Of a DNA stretch of 41,727 nt, positions 16,935 through 25,331 are shown one piece after another. The position numbers and the translations under genes were made by a program. The notes below the pieces were generated by a model that searched no databases, had not been told where the DNA came from, and saw only the letters and a list, made by a program, of their open reading frames with translations. The DNA lies in NCBI GenBank assembly GCA_919901555.1, contig CAKKPG010000074.1:1-41727 (forward strand), given 5' to 3'. The stretch is from Nitrospiria bacterium. Lineage in GTDB: Bacteria; Nitrospirota; UBA9217. Each line of letters begins with the position of its first letter. Within the stretch, counting starts at the first letter, position 1.

Positions 16935-18506
16935 TTACTCCCACTCGATCGTGCTCGGCGGCTTGGAGGAGATGTCGAAAACCACGCGATTCACGCCCTT
17001 CACTTCGTTGATGATCCTGTTCGACATGGTCCCCAGAAGTTCGTAGGGGACCTTGGCCCAGTCCGCGGTCATGCCGTCCTGGCTCGTGACGGCGCGGATG
17101 GCGACCACGTTCTCGTAGGTCCGCTCGTCGCCCATGACGCCCACGGTCTTGATCGGCAGCAGCACGGCAAAGGACTGCCAGATCTCTTTATACAGACCCG
17201 CCTTCTTGATTTCCTCGATCACGATCGCATCCGCCTCGCGCAATATCCTGAGCCTCGGCCCGGTCACCTCGCCCAGGATGCGGATGGCGAGCCCCGGGCC
17301 GGGGAAGGGCTGGCGGTCGATGATGTCGCCGGGCATCTTCATCTCACGGCCGATAGCGCGAACCTCGTCCTTGAATAACTCACGAAGCGGTTCCACCAAT
17401 TTCAGCTTCATCTTCTCGGGCAGGCCGCCCACGTTATGGTGGGACTTGATGATCGCCGACGGGCCCTTGAAGGAGACGCTCTCGATCACGTCGGGATAGA
17501 GCGTGCCCTGGACCAGGAACTCGGCCCCGCCGGCAGCATGGGCCTCCCGCTCGAACACCTCGATAAAGGTGTTGCCGATGATCTTCCGCTTCTTCTCCGG
17601 GTCCTCCACGCCTTTGAGCCGCTCCAGGAACAGGGACGAAGCATCAACGTACTTGAGGTTCAGCCCCATGTCCTTGAACGTGTGCTGCACCTTCTCGGCC
17701 TCGTCCTTGCGGAGCACGCCGTTGTTCACGAAGATGCTGATGAGCTGCTTGCCTATGGCCTTGTTCACGAGCACCGCGGCCACGGAGGAGTCCACGCCGC
17801 CGGACAGGCCGCAAACCGCCTGCTTATCACCGACGGCCTTCCGGATCTCGCCCACGGAGTAGTCGACAAAGGAAGCCATGTTCCACGTCGGCTTGCACCC
17901 GCAGATGGTATAGACGAAGTTCCTGAGTATCTGCGTGCCCTGGGGCGTGTGCGCCACCTCGGGGTGGAACTGGACGCCGTAGAACCTCCGCTTTTCGTCG
18001 GCCATGGCTGCTGTCGGCGAATTGTCGGTGTGCGCTATGGCATGGAACCCTTCGGGCATCTTCTCGATGCGGTCGCCGTGGCTCATCCATACGACACTTC
18101 GGAGTTCGGAGTTCGGAGTTTGGAGTTTTGAATCAATACCGAAGAAGAGGCCATCATTCTTGTGGATGATCAGCTCGGCCCTGCCGTACTCCCGTTTTTG
18201 CGATTTCGCGACCAACCCGCCCAGAATGTGCGTCAGGAGCTGCATGCCGTAGCAGATGCCCAGGACCGGGATGCCGAGATCAAGGTGGGTTTTATCGATG
18301 AGCGGCGCTCCGCTGTCATACACGCTGGAGGGGCCGCCGGAGAGGATCAGCCCCTTGGGCCGGAAGGCCTTGACCTTCTCAAGCCCCGCGTTGAACGGGA
18401 ATATCTCGCAATAGACCTTGGCCTCGCGCACCCTGCGGGCGATGAGCTGGGTGTACTGGGACCCGAAGTCGAGGATCAGGATTCGTTCACTGTGGATATC
18501 GGACAT
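16935..18506 (-). CDS. guaA: GMP synthase (glutamine-hydrolysing)
   Basis: This enzyme converts XMP to GMP with ATP and glutamine in purine synthesis. The 523-residue product has a class I glutaminase domain (L-S-G-G-P-S near 55-60; catalytic Cys in G-I-C-Y-G-M-Q; H-P-E-V). A PP-loop ATP pyrophosphatase domain (L-S-G-G-V-D-S-S) and the dimerisation domain ending T-I-E-W-E follow. The ATG at 18506 is chosen because AGGAG lies six bases upstream; a TTG two codons earlier is less likely. The glutaminase domain carries an odd insert, [11 protein letters not shown], coded by a tandem heptamer repeat at 18098-18125. Its last 158 bases are duplicated next to icd. Confidence 0.95.
   Translation of the reverse strand: MSDIHSERILILDFGSQYTQLIARRVREAKVYCEIFPFNAGLEKVKAFRPKGLILSGGPSSVYDSGAPLIDKTHLDLGIPVLGICYGMQLLTHILGGLVAKSQKREYGRAELIIHKNDGLFFGIDSKLQTPNSELRSVVWMSHGDRIEKMPEGFHAIAHTDNSPTAAMADEKRRFYGVQFHPEVAHTPQGTQILRNFVYTICGCKPTWNMASFVDYSVGEIRKAVGDKQAVCGLSGGVDSSVAAVLVNKAIGKQLISIFVNNGVLRKDEAEKVQHTFKDMGLNLKYVDASSLFLERLKGVEDPEKKRKIIGNTFIEVFEREAHAAGGAEFLVQGTLYPDVIESVSFKGPSAIIKSHHNVGGLPEKMKLKLVEPLRELFKDEVRAIGREMKMPGDIIDRQPFPGPGLAIRILGEVTGPRLRILREADAIVIEEIKKAGLYKEIWQSFAVLLPIKTVGVMGDERTYENVVAIRAVTSQDGMTADWAKVPYELLGTMSNRIINEVKGVNRVVFDISSKPPSTIEWE
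18098..18125. repeat. Tandem TTCGGAG heptamers inside guaA
   Basis: Three TTCGGAG units and one TTTGGAG unit stand head to tail. Read on the minus strand they give part of the peptide [11 protein letters not shown], absent from ordinary GuaA proteins, between the glutaminase L-F-F-G-I-D and V-W-M-S-H-G-D segments. Such heptamer runs are more usual between genes. Confidence 0.8.
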
Positions 18507-18538
18507 GGACAACTCCTTTCAGAACCGGGTGTTATCGC

Positions 18539-18568
18539 ATATTACCGTAAGTAACGGACGCATGTCAA
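18539..18568 (-). promoter_or_regulatory. Promoter of guaA
   Basis: TTGACA (18568-18563) and TAATAT (18544-18539) lie 18 bases apart on the minus strand. The leader to the ATG at 18506 would be about 27 bases with an AGGAG site. Confidence 0.6.
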
Positions 18569-18594
18569 TCTCAAGATTCGCTGTCAAAGTTTTC

Positions 18595-18624
18595 TTGACA
18601 ATGCGCGTGCGCAACGATTAATAT
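18595..18624 (+). promoter_or_regulatory. Promoter of the HD-domain gene at 18631
   Basis: TTGACA (18595-18600) and TAATAT (18619-18624) are 18 bases apart on the plus strand, back to back with the guaA promoter. Transcription should begin within a base or two of the ATG at 18631. Confidence 0.5.
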
Positions 18625-18630
18625 TGACCC

Positions 18631-19383
18631 ATGAAGCATGGAATCTATGAGCGACTGCAGGAAACGGCGCACCGGATCGCCCGGACCCAGCCGCATCCCG
18701 CCTTTTACCTGCGGCATGCCGATATCATCCGCCGCGTTGACGACCTGCTCGGGACCGCTGAGCTTATTCGACGGTGCCGAACCTATCTTGACGAATCGCA
18801 GCTGGAATGCGCCCACGGCCTCTGCCATTGCGAAACCGTTGCCCGGGACGCGGGCGCGCTCGTACTCATAGAGGCGCCTGCCGCGGGGATCGGCTCCGGC
18901 TTCGCCGAACGCCTGGCGATCACCGCCGCACTCGCGGGCCTCCTGCATGATATTAAACGGAAAGAGCAGGACCATGCCCTGCGGGGAAGCGTCGAGGCGG
19001 GAAAGATACTTGCCGGTATCGGAATGAACGACCGGGAGCGAGGACACATCACGGCTGCGATCAAGAACCACGAGGCCTTCAAGGAGTCCTTCACGTCGGA
19101 GGACCGGGAGGCACGGCTGGTAAGCGATGCCCTCTATGATGCGGACAAATTCCGGTGGGGGCCGGAAAATTTTACCGTCACCCTCTGGCTCATCCTCGAG
19201 GACAGAAACACGCCCCCCGAAGCGCTCCATCGGACATTCAGGGAAAAGATGAACGGCATTGCGAGGATCAAGGACACGTTCCGGACCGAAACGGGCAGGC
19301 GCTACGGCCCGGAAATTATCGATCAAGGCCTTGTGATTGGAAACGCGATTTACGAGGAAATGAGCGCGATGTTACGGCGGTAG
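18631..19383 (+). CDS. HD-domain phosphohydrolase
   Basis: The 250-residue soluble protein has an HD superfamily metal site: H62 or H66 in C-A-H-G-L-C-H-C-E, H106-D107 in L-L-H-D-I-K, a later N-H-E (147-149), and D170/D172 in Y-D-A-D-K-F. Members hydrolyse phosphate esters or nucleotides; the substrate is not predictable here. There is no ribosome binding site before the ATG, and the promoter's predicted start point falls at the ATG itself, suggesting a leaderless mRNA. It converges with the YkgJ-type gene; a GC-rich palindrome lies between them. Confidence 0.8.
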   Translation: MKHGIYERLQETAHRIARTQPHPAFYLRHADIIRRVDDLLGTAELIRRCRTYLDESQLECAHGLCHCETVARDAGALVLIEAPAAGIGSGFAERLAITAALAGLLHDIKRKEQDHALRGSVEAGKILAGIGMNDRERGHITAAIKNHEAFKESFTSEDREARLVSDALYDADKFRWGPENFTVTLWLILEDRNTPPEALHRTFREKMNGIARIKDTFRTETGRRYGPEIIDQGLVIGNAIYEEMSAMLRR

Positions 19384-19404
19384 GGGAACGGCGCGCCGTG
19401 CCCC
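19383..19404. terminator. GC-rich palindrome between convergent genes
   Basis: ACGGCGCGCCGT is a perfect 12-bp palindrome (19388-19399), extended by GGGG and CCCC arms. It overlaps the stop region of the HD gene and faces the end of the YkgJ-type gene. There is no T-run, so terminator activity is only possible. Confidence 0.3.
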
Positions 19405-19445
19405 TGCGCCGTGCCCTGGCTGTTGCCTATTGCCCGCTGAAACCC

Positions 19446-20339
19446 CTACCCCTCTTTGTTCTGACCACCGTATACTTTTCTGAGCACTGCATCGGCCCGG
19501 TCCTTCCGCGCGTCGGCGACCCCATCCTTGATCTTCAGCGTTTCTTCGGCAAACATCGCCGACCGGAGCCACTCGTAGCCGAGCTTCAACAGCTCCGCAT
19601 CGTCGGTCCGCACCTTCTCGATTCGCTCCTGCGGAATGTCATAGGTATCGAGGAAGCTGCTTCCGAAAACGAACTCGCGAAAATAGTCCGTGTTCGTGCT
19701 GACCATGAAGAACATCCGGTTCTTGATCTCCGGAAACTCCTTCTCGCCGAAGGACTTCTTCTTGATCAGGATCTCCATCCAGCCGCGGTTCATGTCGTCG
19801 TAGAGGTCCGCCCCCTGGTCCTTGCGCCATTCGGCAACGGTCCAGTCCTTGTCCTCCTCGAACCCTTTGCAGTGGTCTTCCTTGACCATGAAGTAGAACT
19901 CGTCCTTGCCTCCCTCGGCGTCCTTTTTCCGGAGCGTTGCCATGCCCGCGGGGTAGTAACGGCAGTTGCTCGGCCGGTCCTCGTACACGGTGCAGCCGTC
20001 GGGGGTCACGAAGGGGCAGCTCTTTTTTTCATCAGTGCCCATCTTTAAGGTTATCACGGGGAGGAGGGTCTTGGCGAGGATCTCGATCTCACCGTACTGG
20101 TTGATGAAGTCCTCGGTTGTCATGCCGAGCCGCTTCCGGAGCCGCAGGAGATCGTAGGGCGGCAGCACGATGTTGATATTGCTGCAGCAGGCCGTAAAGC
20201 ACTTCACTCCCTTGTGGCAGCGGAATTTGAACCTGCTGCTCTCCGTCAGCTTCACCGGCACGACCTTGTCGGACTTGCTCTTTTTCAGCGGCTCGATATC
20301 GAAATCTTCCGCTTGCATTCCTTTTTTCTTACCTTTCAT
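19446..20339 (-). CDS. YkgJ/FliB-type cysteine-cluster protein
   Basis: This 297-residue protein has the family's Cys clusters: C41, C47, C51 and C52 in C-H-K-G-V-K-C-F-T-A-C-C, and C108, C116 and C126 in C-P-F-V-T-P-D-G-C...C-R-Y-Y-P. These probably bind zinc or an iron-sulfur cluster. The family (PF03692) includes the flagellin lysine N-methylase FliB, but no flagellin gene is near and most members are uncharacterised. No signal peptide or membrane segment is visible. The C-terminal 150 residues beyond the Cys domain are helical and of unknown role. Confidence 0.8.
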   Translation of the reverse strand: MKGKKKGMQAEDFDIEPLKKSKSDKVVPVKLTESSRFKFRCHKGVKCFTACCSNINIVLPPYDLLRLRKRLGMTTEDFINQYGEIEILAKTLLPVITLKMGTDEKKSCPFVTPDGCTVYEDRPSNCRYYPAGMATLRKKDAEGGKDEFYFMVKEDHCKGFEEDKDWTVAEWRKDQGADLYDDMNRGWMEILIKKKSFGEKEFPEIKNRMFFMVSTNTDYFREFVFGSSFLDTYDIPQERIEKVRTDDAELLKLGYEWLRSAMFAEETLKIKDGVADARKDRADAVLRKVYGGQNKEG

Positions 20340-20397
20340 GATGACCTCTTAGCTTTTTGCTTTTTTATTCCGCAATCCGAATTCCGCCACATGATGC

Positions 20398-20510
20398 CCC
20401 TCACCTTTATCCTCTCCCGATGATAAAGCCCCCTCTCCCTTTTCCCTCTCCCCCAGGGGAGAGGGGCAGGGGTGAGGGGAATTTGTCTATCGGCGGGGTG
20501 AGGGGTGGTT
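20398..20510. repeat. Intergenic GC-rich palindromic repeat
   Basis: The spacer between the YkgJ-type gene and the second HD gene is filled by C-rich and G-rich arms, centred on CCCTCTCCCCCAGGGGAGAG near 20445-20464 with GGGGTGAGGGG flanks. It is the intergenic counterpart of the element inside mod at 2610-2656. No gene is seen in 20340-20510. Confidence 0.7.
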
Positions 20511-21005
20511 TCACTTCATCCAGCCCTGAATCTCACGATGCTGTCTCATGAACAGCTCGACTCCTTCATGGTCGGGGCCGAGCATTTTTTTGAACCGTGC
20601 CAGCGCTTCGGGGAAGGGTATTTCCCTCACGCCGCTGATCAGATTGTCGGCGTAGGAGACGATCTTCTCTTCCGGGGTAAGAGGAAGATAATCCTGGTTC
20701 GGAAGACCGAGCCGCACCGCCTCCGATGCCGTAATCCCCGCCCCGATGTGGCGTTCGATGATAGCGGTAAGCGCTTTGGAAAAGCCGAGGCTTCGCGCGA
20801 TCTCCACGCCTGCCACCGCATGCCCGATCCCGTGCGTCCGTGACCTGCCGATGTCGTGGAACAAACCGCCCTGACGCACCAGTTCCCGGTCCAGATTGAC
20901 CTTTGCCCGCTCGGCAATGGACAGCGCTGCCATGGAAACCGCAATGCAGTGCGCCACCACGTCCGCGGAGCACCCCGCCTTTACCAGAATATCGACGTCC
21001 CGCAT
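20511..21005 (-). CDS. HDIG-domain protein, TIGR00295 family
   Basis: The 164-residue product is a compact HD hydrolase. H19 in V-V-A-H-C, H50-D51 in L-F-H-D-I-G-R, and H58 and H62 (T-H-G-I-G-H) are metal ligands. A later R-H-I-G-A-G and an S-Y-A-D complete the site. This arrangement matches the TIGR00295 family, whose substrate is unknown. The promoter at 21016-21043 leaves a leader of only about five bases, and no clear ribosome binding site is present. It ends at the palindromic repeat next to the YkgJ-type gene. Confidence 0.83.
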   Translation of the reverse strand: MRDVDILVKAGCSADVVAHCIAVSMAALSIAERAKVNLDRELVRQGGLFHDIGRSRTHGIGHAVAGVEIARSLGFSKALTAIIERHIGAGITASEAVRLGLPNQDYLPLTPEEKIVSYADNLISGVREIPFPEALARFKKMLGPDHEGVELFMRQHREIQGWMK

Positions 21006-21015
21006 AACCGCCTGT

Positions 21016-21043
21016 ATAATACCACGTTAAGCTTAAATTTCAA
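21016..21043 (-). promoter_or_regulatory. Extended -10 promoter of the HDIG gene
   Basis: TTGAAA (21043-21038) and TATTAT (21021-21016) are 16 bases apart, with TGG directly before the -10 box. The predicted start point is four to six bases from the ATG at 21005. Confidence 0.5.
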
Positions 21044-21107
21044 GTAACTACTCAGGTCTGCCGCTGAGCGCAGGCGCAAAAAAGCGTGCAGCGGCGTGCA
21101 GCGGCTC

Positions 21108-21221
21108 ATGTCGAAGGAGCCGGCGAAGCGCAGCCCTCAGGGCGCCTATCCCACCCCCGCGATCGAGGACGTGATCATCGGCTGCGAGCCAGACACCCTC
21201 AGAGCAAAGCTCCTTAAATAA
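21108..21221 (+). CDS. Possible 37-residue ORF or gene fragment
   Basis: A plus-strand frame from ATG 21108 to TAA 21219-21221 encodes 37 residues including G-A-Y-P-T-P-A-I-E-D-V-I-I-G-C-E. The composition looks protein-like, but no family is recognised and no ribosome binding site is clear. It could be the C-terminal remnant of a lost gene. Otherwise the 21044-21220 spacer shows nothing. Confidence 0.25.
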   Translation: MSKEPAKRSPQGAYPTPAIEDVIIGCEPDTLRAKLLK

Positions 21222-21256
21222 AAGGGGCCGGCCATGCATGGCCAGCCCCCTTGTGT
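21219..21256 (-). terminator. Rho-independent terminator of hppA
   Basis: On the minus strand AAGGGGGCTGGCCATG and CATGGCCGGCCCCTT form a long GC-rich stem with one bulge, followed by TTTATTTAAGG. It lies about 20 bases after the hppA stop codon. Confidence 0.75.
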
Positions 21257-21277
21257 TCATGCTTTGTATCCGCGCAA

Positions 21278-23386
21278 TTACTTGCCGAGCTTGATCATGA
21301 TCGGAACGATCAGGAGCGCGACGATGTTGATGACCTTGATCATCGGGTTGATGGCCGGTCCCGCGGTGTCCTTGTAGGGATCGCCGACCGTGTCGCCCGT
21401 GACAGAGGCTTTGTGTCCTTCGCTCCCCTTCTTATGCACGACGCCTTTGCTGTCTGTGACGCCGTCTTCAAAGGACTTCTTGGCATTGTCCCATGCGCCG
21501 CCGCCTGATGTCATGGCGATGGCCTGGAACAGGCCGGTCACAATGGCGCCGATGAGCACGCCGCCGAGGGCTTGTCTGCCCAGGAGGAGGCCCACCACGA
21601 CCGGTACGACAACCGGGAGGAGCGCCGGGACCATCATCTCATTGATGGCGCTTTTGGTCACGATGTCTACGCACTTGCCATACTGCGGCTTTCCCGTGCC
21701 TTCCATGATTCCCTTGATCTCGCGGAACTGACGCCGCACTTCCTCCACCACGCCGCCCGCGGCCTTACCCACGGACTCCATGAGAAGCGAGCCGAAGTAG
21801 TAGGGGAGCAGGCCGCCGATGAAGAGACCGGCCAGGACCATGGGGTTCGAGAGATCGAACTGGATGTCAATCACTTTGCCTGCGGCATCCGTGAAGGACC
21901 GTGAATACTCGGCAAAAAGCACCAGGGCGGCAAGAGCCGCGGAGCCGATGGCATAGCCCTTGGTAACTGCCTTGGTGGTGTTGCCGACCGCATCGAGGGG
22001 ATCGGTAATATCACGGATCGCCTGCGGGAGATGGGCCATTTCAGCGATGCCGCCCGCGTTGTCCGTGATCGGTCCGTAGGAGTCGATGGCCACGACGATG
22101 CCGGTCATGGAAAGCATGGACACGGCAGAGAGCGCGATGGCGAAGAGACCGCCGGATGCCGCATTCGGCAGACCGGAAAATCCGCCACCGAGCCAGTAGG
22201 CGCCGAGGATCGAGGCAACGATCACGAGCACCGGAGCGCCCGTAGACTTCATGCTGACCGCGAGGCCGGCGATCACGTTCGTGCCGTGGCCGGTCAGGCT
22301 GGCTTTAGCAATGTGCTGCACCGGGGAATATTCCTTAGCCGTGAAGTACTCGGTGATCCACACGATCAAGCCGGTGAGAGCAAGTCCGATGAGGGAGATG
22401 AAGAACACGGTGTTCGCCGTGAATACACCGGCATTTGCGCCGAGGCTGTCGATAAAGCTCTTGGACACGAAGTAGAACGCAGCTGCCGCTATAACGCCTG
22501 CGACGGCAAGGCCCTTGTACAGGGCGCCCATGATGTAGTTGTTTTTGCCGAGTTTCACGGCATAGGTGCCGATGATGGAAGCGATGATCGAAACGCCGCC
22601 CAGCATGAGCGGGAACTCGATCCACGGGCTGCCTTCGCCGAACACGGTCTTGGCGAGGAGCATGGCGGCCACAAGGGTCACCGTGTAGGTCTCATAGAGG
22701 TCAGCGGCCATACCGGCACAGTCGCCCACGTTGTCGCCCACGTTGTCGGCGATCACTGCCGGGTTGCGCGGATCGTCCTCGGGGATGTTCTTCTCAACCT
22801 TGCCCACGAGGTCGGCGCCCACGTCAGCGGCCTTGGTGTAGATGCCGCCCGCGATACGGGCGAACACGCTCATGAGCGAACAGCCGAAGCCGAGGCCGAT
22901 AAGCGCATGAGATACTTCGTTGGCCGGCGCGTAGGTCTTGGCGATAAGATAGAAGCCGGCGAGGCCGATGATGCCGAGGCCGACGACCATGATGCCGGTC
23001 ACGGAACCGCCCTTGAAGGCAAGGCTGAGCGCGGCCTGGAGGCCTTTGCTCGCAGCCGCTGCCGTACGCACGTTGGCGCGCAGCGACACCCACATGCCGA
23101 TGAAGCCGGCGAGGGCCGAGCCCACGGTTCCGATAACGAATCCGACGGCCGCCCACTTCCCGAGTTGAGGAACGAAGGCCAGGATACCCACCAGAATGAC
23201 CGCAACAATTGCTACTGTCTTGTACTCGCGCGCTATGAACGCATAGGCGCCTTCCTTCACTGCATTGGAAATTTCCCTCATCTTGGCATTGCCTGAATCC
23301 TGTTTGTTCACCCAGAATGCGGTCATGATGCCGTAGATGACACCGGCCACGCCGCAGATCAGGGCAAATAAAATCGTGTTGCTCAT
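21278..23386 (-). CDS. hppA: Membrane-bound pyrophosphatase, K+-independent H+-pumping type
   Basis: This 702-residue polytopic inner-membrane enzyme couples pyrophosphate hydrolysis to ion pumping. The substrate site [11 protein letters not shown] lies near 188-198, with [12 protein letters not shown] downstream. At 468-473 the sequence is G-N-T-T-K-A; Lys at this place marks the K+-independent proton-pumping subfamily (K+-dependent enzymes have Ala). Beside sat, it can capture the energy of the pyrophosphate made in sulfate activation. AGGAGG lies nine bases before the ATG and a terminator follows. A possible promoter (TTGAGC / TATAAA) lies in the AT-rich stretch around 23417-23443. Confidence 0.95.
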   Translation of the reverse strand: MSNTILFALICGVAGVIYGIMTAFWVNKQDSGNAKMREISNAVKEGAYAFIAREYKTVAIVAVILVGILAFVPQLGKWAAVGFVIGTVGSALAGFIGMWVSLRANVRTAAAASKGLQAALSLAFKGGSVTGIMVVGLGIIGLAGFYLIAKTYAPANEVSHALIGLGFGCSLMSVFARIAGGIYTKAADVGADLVGKVEKNIPEDDPRNPAVIADNVGDNVGDCAGMAADLYETYTVTLVAAMLLAKTVFGEGSPWIEFPLMLGGVSIIASIIGTYAVKLGKNNYIMGALYKGLAVAGVIAAAAFYFVSKSFIDSLGANAGVFTANTVFFISLIGLALTGLIVWITEYFTAKEYSPVQHIAKASLTGHGTNVIAGLAVSMKSTGAPVLVIVASILGAYWLGGGFSGLPNAASGGLFAIALSAVSMLSMTGIVVAIDSYGPITDNAGGIAEMAHLPQAIRDITDPLDAVGNTTKAVTKGYAIGSAALAALVLFAEYSRSFTDAAGKVIDIQFDLSNPMVLAGLFIGGLLPYYFGSLLMESVGKAAGGVVEEVRRQFREIKGIMEGTGKPQYGKCVDIVTKSAINEMMVPALLPVVVPVVVGLLLGRQALGGVLIGAIVTGLFQAIAMTSGGGAWDNAKKSFEDGVTDSKGVVHKKGSEGHKASVTGDTVGDPYKDTAGPAINPMIKVINIVALLIVPIMIKLGK

Positions 23387-23545
23387 TTTATATCTCCTCC
23401 TTATTAAATTAATTTATATCACGATTCCGTCTTGCTCAATAATTAATTCCAGGCCTTTCGTGCGATGAACCACATTCTACGTGCGCCATCCTGCCGTTCA
23501 TTTCCCGGCATCCCTCCCTCTGCCTCTCCGTTTTAGCCGCGCCTG

Positions 23546-23992
23546 CTAACCGCCGATCTCGCCGAGTTTGCCGCCGATCAGGTCCTTGAGGTACTGGTTC
23601 TCGGCCGCGAGGTTCTTCACGAGCACCTTCACCACGTCGCGCATGGAGAGCATGCCCATGAGCCCGCTCTCCTCGATCACGGGCAGGTGGCGGATGTTGT
23701 TCTGGATCATGACCGCCATGACGTAGTCGAGGTCGTCGCCGGGCTTCACCACGAGAAGGTTCGTCGTCATGGCTTCCTTGATGCGGACCTCCTTGCACTG
23801 CTGCCGCTCACTGGCCGCGGTCTTCACGATGTCGCGCTCGGTGACGATGCCGACGAGGGAGCCCCTGTCTATGACCAGGAGCGCGCCGATGTTGCACTCC
23901 GCCATCTGCTTCGCCGCATCAAGGAGCGTCTGATCGCTCGTGATGCTGAAACACTCCAGACCTTTTATGCCCAGCAGTTCTTTGACTTTCAT
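23546..23992 (-). CDS. Two-CBS-domain protein
   Basis: The 148-residue product is a tandem CBS pair (Bateman module) with no fused enzyme. The first repeat has L-L-V-I-D-R-G-S-L-V-G-I-V-T-E-R-D-I-V-K; the second has H-L-P-V-I-E-E-S-G-L-M-G-M-L-S-M-R-D-V-V-K. Such modules commonly bind AMP, ADP, ATP or related nucleotides. Its place between qmoC and hppA, in a pathway that makes AMP, suggests adenylate sensing, but the partner is unknown. The start at 23992 is chosen because AGGGGG stands eight bases upstream and the first CBS strand follows; the open frame upstream is not protein-like. Confidence 0.85.
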   Translation of the reverse strand: MKVKELLGIKGLECFSITSDQTLLDAAKQMAECNIGALLVIDRGSLVGIVTERDIVKTAASERQQCKEVRIKEAMTTNLLVVKPGDDLDYVMAVMIQNNIRHLPVIEESGLMGMLSMRDVVKVLVKNLAAENQYLKDLIGGKLGEIGG

Positions 23993-24080
23993 CGCGTTAC
24001 CCCCTCGTGCGCAAAAACGGTTTGCCCTGTCGGAGCAGGCCGCCGTTCGATTATCGTCGGAGGCTGCTCCCCACTGGAGT

Positions 24081-25250
24081 TTACTTCTTGTCCCGTCCCG
24101 TATACTTCGTAAAGACCATTGCCGTCGTGCGGTAGAACAGGTGCGCGAACTTGGAATAGGGGGCATAGGCAAACAGGGACCACACGAACACCAGGTGGAA
24201 GTAATACACGGCGTACCCGGCGCTCGCATTGGCAAGCCGCAGATACCACGAAAGCATCCCCGTGGCGCCGACGCCGATCACGATCGCGAGGAAGATCCAG
24301 TCGAAGTACGAGCCCATGCCCGCCTTGCCCGCCTTGACGATCCGGTTGAAGAGGATGATGGCGATCCCTGCAGCGAACGCTATCGAGCTCGCGAGGGCCA
24401 GGATCTTCAAGGGATCGTTGTTCGGAAAAGGCGATAAACCAAAGTGCAATGGCCCGATAGGCTCAATACCAAAAATTTTATGCCCATAGATGTAAACGAC
24501 CGCCCAGGCCGTGGTCGTGGCAAGGCCGATGAAGCTGTAGAACAGGAACAGATGGCCGAACTGGCGGAGCCGGTTCACGCTGCAATCCGCAAATTTCGCG
24601 TGCGTCAGGATCTGGGTCAGCGATGCGATGATGTTGCCCTTCAAATCACCGCTTGATTTCATTTCGCCTGCCTGCCCCTTCATGCCGTTCCACAGACGTT
24701 TAATTCCAACAAAAGCCGAGAAGGCGGCAAACGCCGCTGTGAGGGTGAAAATAATGTCGATCGCAAGGATCGGAACAAATTTGTGGTAAACCATGGCCCC
24801 GTCCTCTCCCCGGGGGATGGAAGCAAGGCTCGTGTTGCCCAGCGCCATGAGGAGGATCGAGAAAATCGCCATGGGAATCAAAAACAAAACGGGGAGAAGC
24901 TTCCAGTCCGTCGCGAGCTTCGCGAAGAAGGGCACCATCGCCACGTGCTTGATGCTCTGCTTGCGGATAGCGTTCAGCACTTCGCCCGGCTTCGCGCCGC
25001 GCGGGCAGTAGGCCGTGCAGTCGCTGCATTGATGGCAGAGCCAGACATCGGCGCTGGTGATGAGCTGGTCCTTCTGCCCCCACTGGGCCAGGGCCATCTC
25101 CTTCCGCGGGAAGGGGCTTTCGTCCGGGGTGACGTTGCACACCACGGAGCAGGTTGCGCACTGGTAGCATTTCTTCAGGGACTCGCCGCCGCCCTTGATG
25201 ATCTCGTTTACGAACGCTAAATCCGGTTTAATCACTGTTGCGTCTGACAT
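24081..25250 (-). CDS. qmoC: Quinone-interacting oxidoreductase membrane subunit QmoC
   Basis: This 389-residue subunit takes electrons from menaquinol and passes them to QmoAB and on to APS reductase. The N-terminal part has two [4Fe-4S] motifs of HdrC type (C28, C31, C34, C38 and C72, C75, C78, C82). The C-terminal part is a cytochrome b-like HdrE domain with about six membrane helices and several His (R-Q-F-G-H-L and others) able to bind haem. GGAGG lies six bases before the ATG. It follows qmoB by 81 bases. Confidence 0.93.
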   Translation of the reverse strand: MSDATVIKPDLAFVNEIIKGGGESLKKCYQCATCSVVCNVTPDESPFPRKEMALAQWGQKDQLITSADVWLCHQCSDCTAYCPRGAKPGEVLNAIRKQSIKHVAMVPFFAKLATDWKLLPVLFLIPMAIFSILLMALGNTSLASIPRGEDGAMVYHKFVPILAIDIIFTLTAAFAAFSAFVGIKRLWNGMKGQAGEMKSSGDLKGNIIASLTQILTHAKFADCSVNRLRQFGHLFLFYSFIGLATTTAWAVVYIYGHKIFGIEPIGPLHFGLSPFPNNDPLKILALASSIAFAAGIAIILFNRIVKAGKAGMGSYFDWIFLAIVIGVGATGMLSWYLRLANASAGYAVYYFHLVFVWSLFAYAPYSKFAHLFYRTTAMVFTKYTGRDKK

Positions 25251-25331
25251 ATATATCCTCCATCGTATGGACCAAGGGAACCGTGTTCCCGTTTCACTGA
25301 CACGCCGACACGGTCGGCTTGCTCCAGATCA

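Noticed and set aside
22031-23296. A 421-codon plus-strand frame opposite hppA
   Set aside because: Composition is dominated by His, Gly, Asp and Arg with no domain, and it is fully explained as the antisense of the transmembrane pyrophosphatase gene.
24000-24235. N-terminal extension of the CBS gene
   Set aside because: The open frame continues upstream, but the translated sequence is Cys-, Ser- and Arg-rich, overlaps qmoC, and the ribosome binding site and CBS fold begin at 23992.
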